This document shows, piece after piece, positions 14,556 to 15,316 of a DNA stretch of 15,316 nt. The notes under the pieces were generated by a model. It did no database searches. It was given only the letters and a program-made list of their open reading frames with translations, and had not been told where the DNA came from. The position numbers and the translations under genes are program-made. Source of the DNA: Atopobium sp. GTDB taxonomy: Bacteria; Actinomycetota; Coriobacteriia; Coriobacteriales; Atopobiaceae. Position 1 is the first letter of the stretch. Each line of letters starts with the position of its first letter. Location: NCBI GenBank assembly GCA_015259045.1, contig JABZHD010000012.1:1-15316 (forward strand), written 5' to 3'.

Positions 14556-15290
14556 GGCAATGAGCAGCAAAATTGGTTGGTGCAAAATATAAACGATAAG
14601 TGAATGTTTTCCCATCTCTGTTATAAGGGGAAGGGAAAATGTTTTCATCCAGTTAGGATAGCCTTCTGCCTTGAACTGTCTATTAAATGCTGCTCCACTT
14701 AGATACAAGAACAAATAGGGGAGCAATGGATAGTAATCTCCAGATGAAAAAGATGGAGAAGGAAATCCCGCCCAGGCTAAATACGGTGTTTGATACAACT
14801 CTTTTGGTAACGAGAAAATCGCGTTACCTACACCGATGTGACCAGCAGAAATTGGAATACAGATAACAAATAACAAAAGAAAAAGAATTGCCGCTGCATA
14901 CCCTTTGGGCGGAATAGCGAAACGTGAAATAAGAGCTTCTACCAAGGTGCATGAAGCCATGCAGAAGAAAATTCCAAAGTTAATTGGAGTGTCAATATTC
15001 GCAAAGGTAGTAGCTGCGAATATTGCAAGAGCAACAAGACCGTATACCCCTGCTCGCTTAAAGGAATTTTTTGAAAAAGCGCACATGCAGCCAGCAATAA
15101 AAATAAAGGGATATGAAATTGAAGGCACCCAAATTTGCATGACTAAAGGAGTAAACCACGTAAGCTTAATATGAGAGATAAAAAACAAATCATAGGTAAA
15201 GTGAAACAGTATCATTGATACCACTGAGATTCCTCGAATAGTATCAAAGAAAGTTACTCTACCTTTGGATTGTTCTAATTCCACACCCAT
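14526..15290 (-). CDS. Multi-pass membrane acyltransferase-like protein (DUF1624/HGSNAT type)
   Basis: A 254-residue integral membrane protein. The N-terminus RVTFFDTIRGISVVSMILFH resembles the opening of HGSNAT/DUF1624 membrane acyltransferases, where a His in TM1 (here His30 in LFHFTYDL) is typical. About seven hydrophobic segments: near 18-38, 46-72, 80-99, 104-123, 128-153, 190-211 and 230-250. The end reads KHSLIVYILHQPILLL, a common pattern in these transferases. Family members are thought to move acyl groups across the membrane to sugars or wall polymers; the substrate here is unknown. ATG at 15288-15290 has no strong ribosome site, and the frame stays open to the window edge, so an earlier start is possible. 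It is convergent with hflX, overlapping by 30 bp. Base composition looks AT-richer than its neighbours (by eye), which may mean relaxed selection or transfer. Confidence 0.8.
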   Translation of the reverse strand: MGVELEQSKGRVTFFDTIRGISVVSMILFHFTYDLFFISHIKLTWFTPLVMQIWVPSISYPFIFIAGCMCAFSKNSFKRAGVYGLVALAIFAATTFANIDTPINFGIFFCMASCTLVEALISRFAIPPKGYAAAILFLLLFVICIPISAGHIGVGNAIFSLPKELYQTPYLAWAGFPSPSFSSGDYYPLLPYLFLYLSGAAFNRQFKAEGYPNWMKTFSLPLITEMGKHSLIVYILHQPILLLIALFVSQNIVL

Positions 15291-15316
15291 AGTATGACTA
15301 TGAAACTGATCTAATA

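Noticed and set aside
14603-14651. Repeated ATGTTTTC and complementary TTTTCCC/GGGAAAA between hflX and the window edge
   Set aside because: It falls inside the coding part of the minus-strand membrane protein and encodes ordinary residues; no T-tract or position fits a terminator.
1-15316. tRNA genes, CRISPR arrays, insertion sequences, prophage or attachment sites
   Set aside because: I saw no regularly spaced repeats, transposase or integrase motifs, or cloverleaf sequences; the window is nearly fully occupied by core genes.

Overview
The window reads as a chromosomal core segment of a low-to-mid GC actinobacterium. The order ftsK, rimO, pgsA, cinA, recA, recX, miaB, miaA, hflX is the arrangement known from Actinobacteria. 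The moderate GC by eye, RNase Y and a SpoVS homologue in a non-spore-former-like context point to the Coriobacteriia (Atopobium/Lancefieldella-like). That assignment is inference from gene content and order; no database search was made. Thirteen genes lie on the plus strand and one on the minus strand at the right edge. There are no tRNA or rRNA genes, CRISPR arrays, transposases or phage genes.

Region 1 (1-5057) is a cell-division, envelope and translation run: the C-terminal part of the DNA translocase FtsK, a RodZ-like membrane protein with a cytoplasmic HTH, YajQ, the ribosomal protein S12 methylthiotransferase RimO and the phospholipid synthase PgsA. It is tightly packed: ftsK-rodZ gap 2 nt, yajQ/rimO overlap 35 nt. 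A hairpin without a T-tract lies between the rodZ-like gene and yajQ. The run ends at a good intrinsic terminator after pgsA.

Region 2 (5058-7612) holds a stand-alone CinA C-terminal domain (PncC-type amidohydrolase) with its own terminator, then recA-recX. The recA promoter is unusually clear: TTGACA, 17 bp, TATTAT, with a 14-bp LexA-type palindrome inside the spacer. recA and recX share one base (TAATG), so RecX is probably translationally coupled and SOS-controlled with RecA.

Region 3 (7613-13194) starts with a second clear promoter and a leader of about 185 nt rich in hairpins, then RNase Y, a MutL-like GHKL ATPase of unknown function, an Alba-fold SpoVS protein, MiaB and MiaA. This looks like an RNA-centred operon: mRNA decay by RNase Y and tRNA A37 hypermodification by MiaA then MiaB, whose genes overlap as ATGA. 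The ATPase and SpoVS between them are the least explained part and the best candidate for an undescribed system.

Region 4 (13195-15316) has the ribosome-associated GTPase HflX and, convergent with it and overlapping its end by 30 bp, a multi-pass membrane acyltransferase-like protein (DUF1624/HGSNAT type). The latter seems AT-richer than its neighbours.
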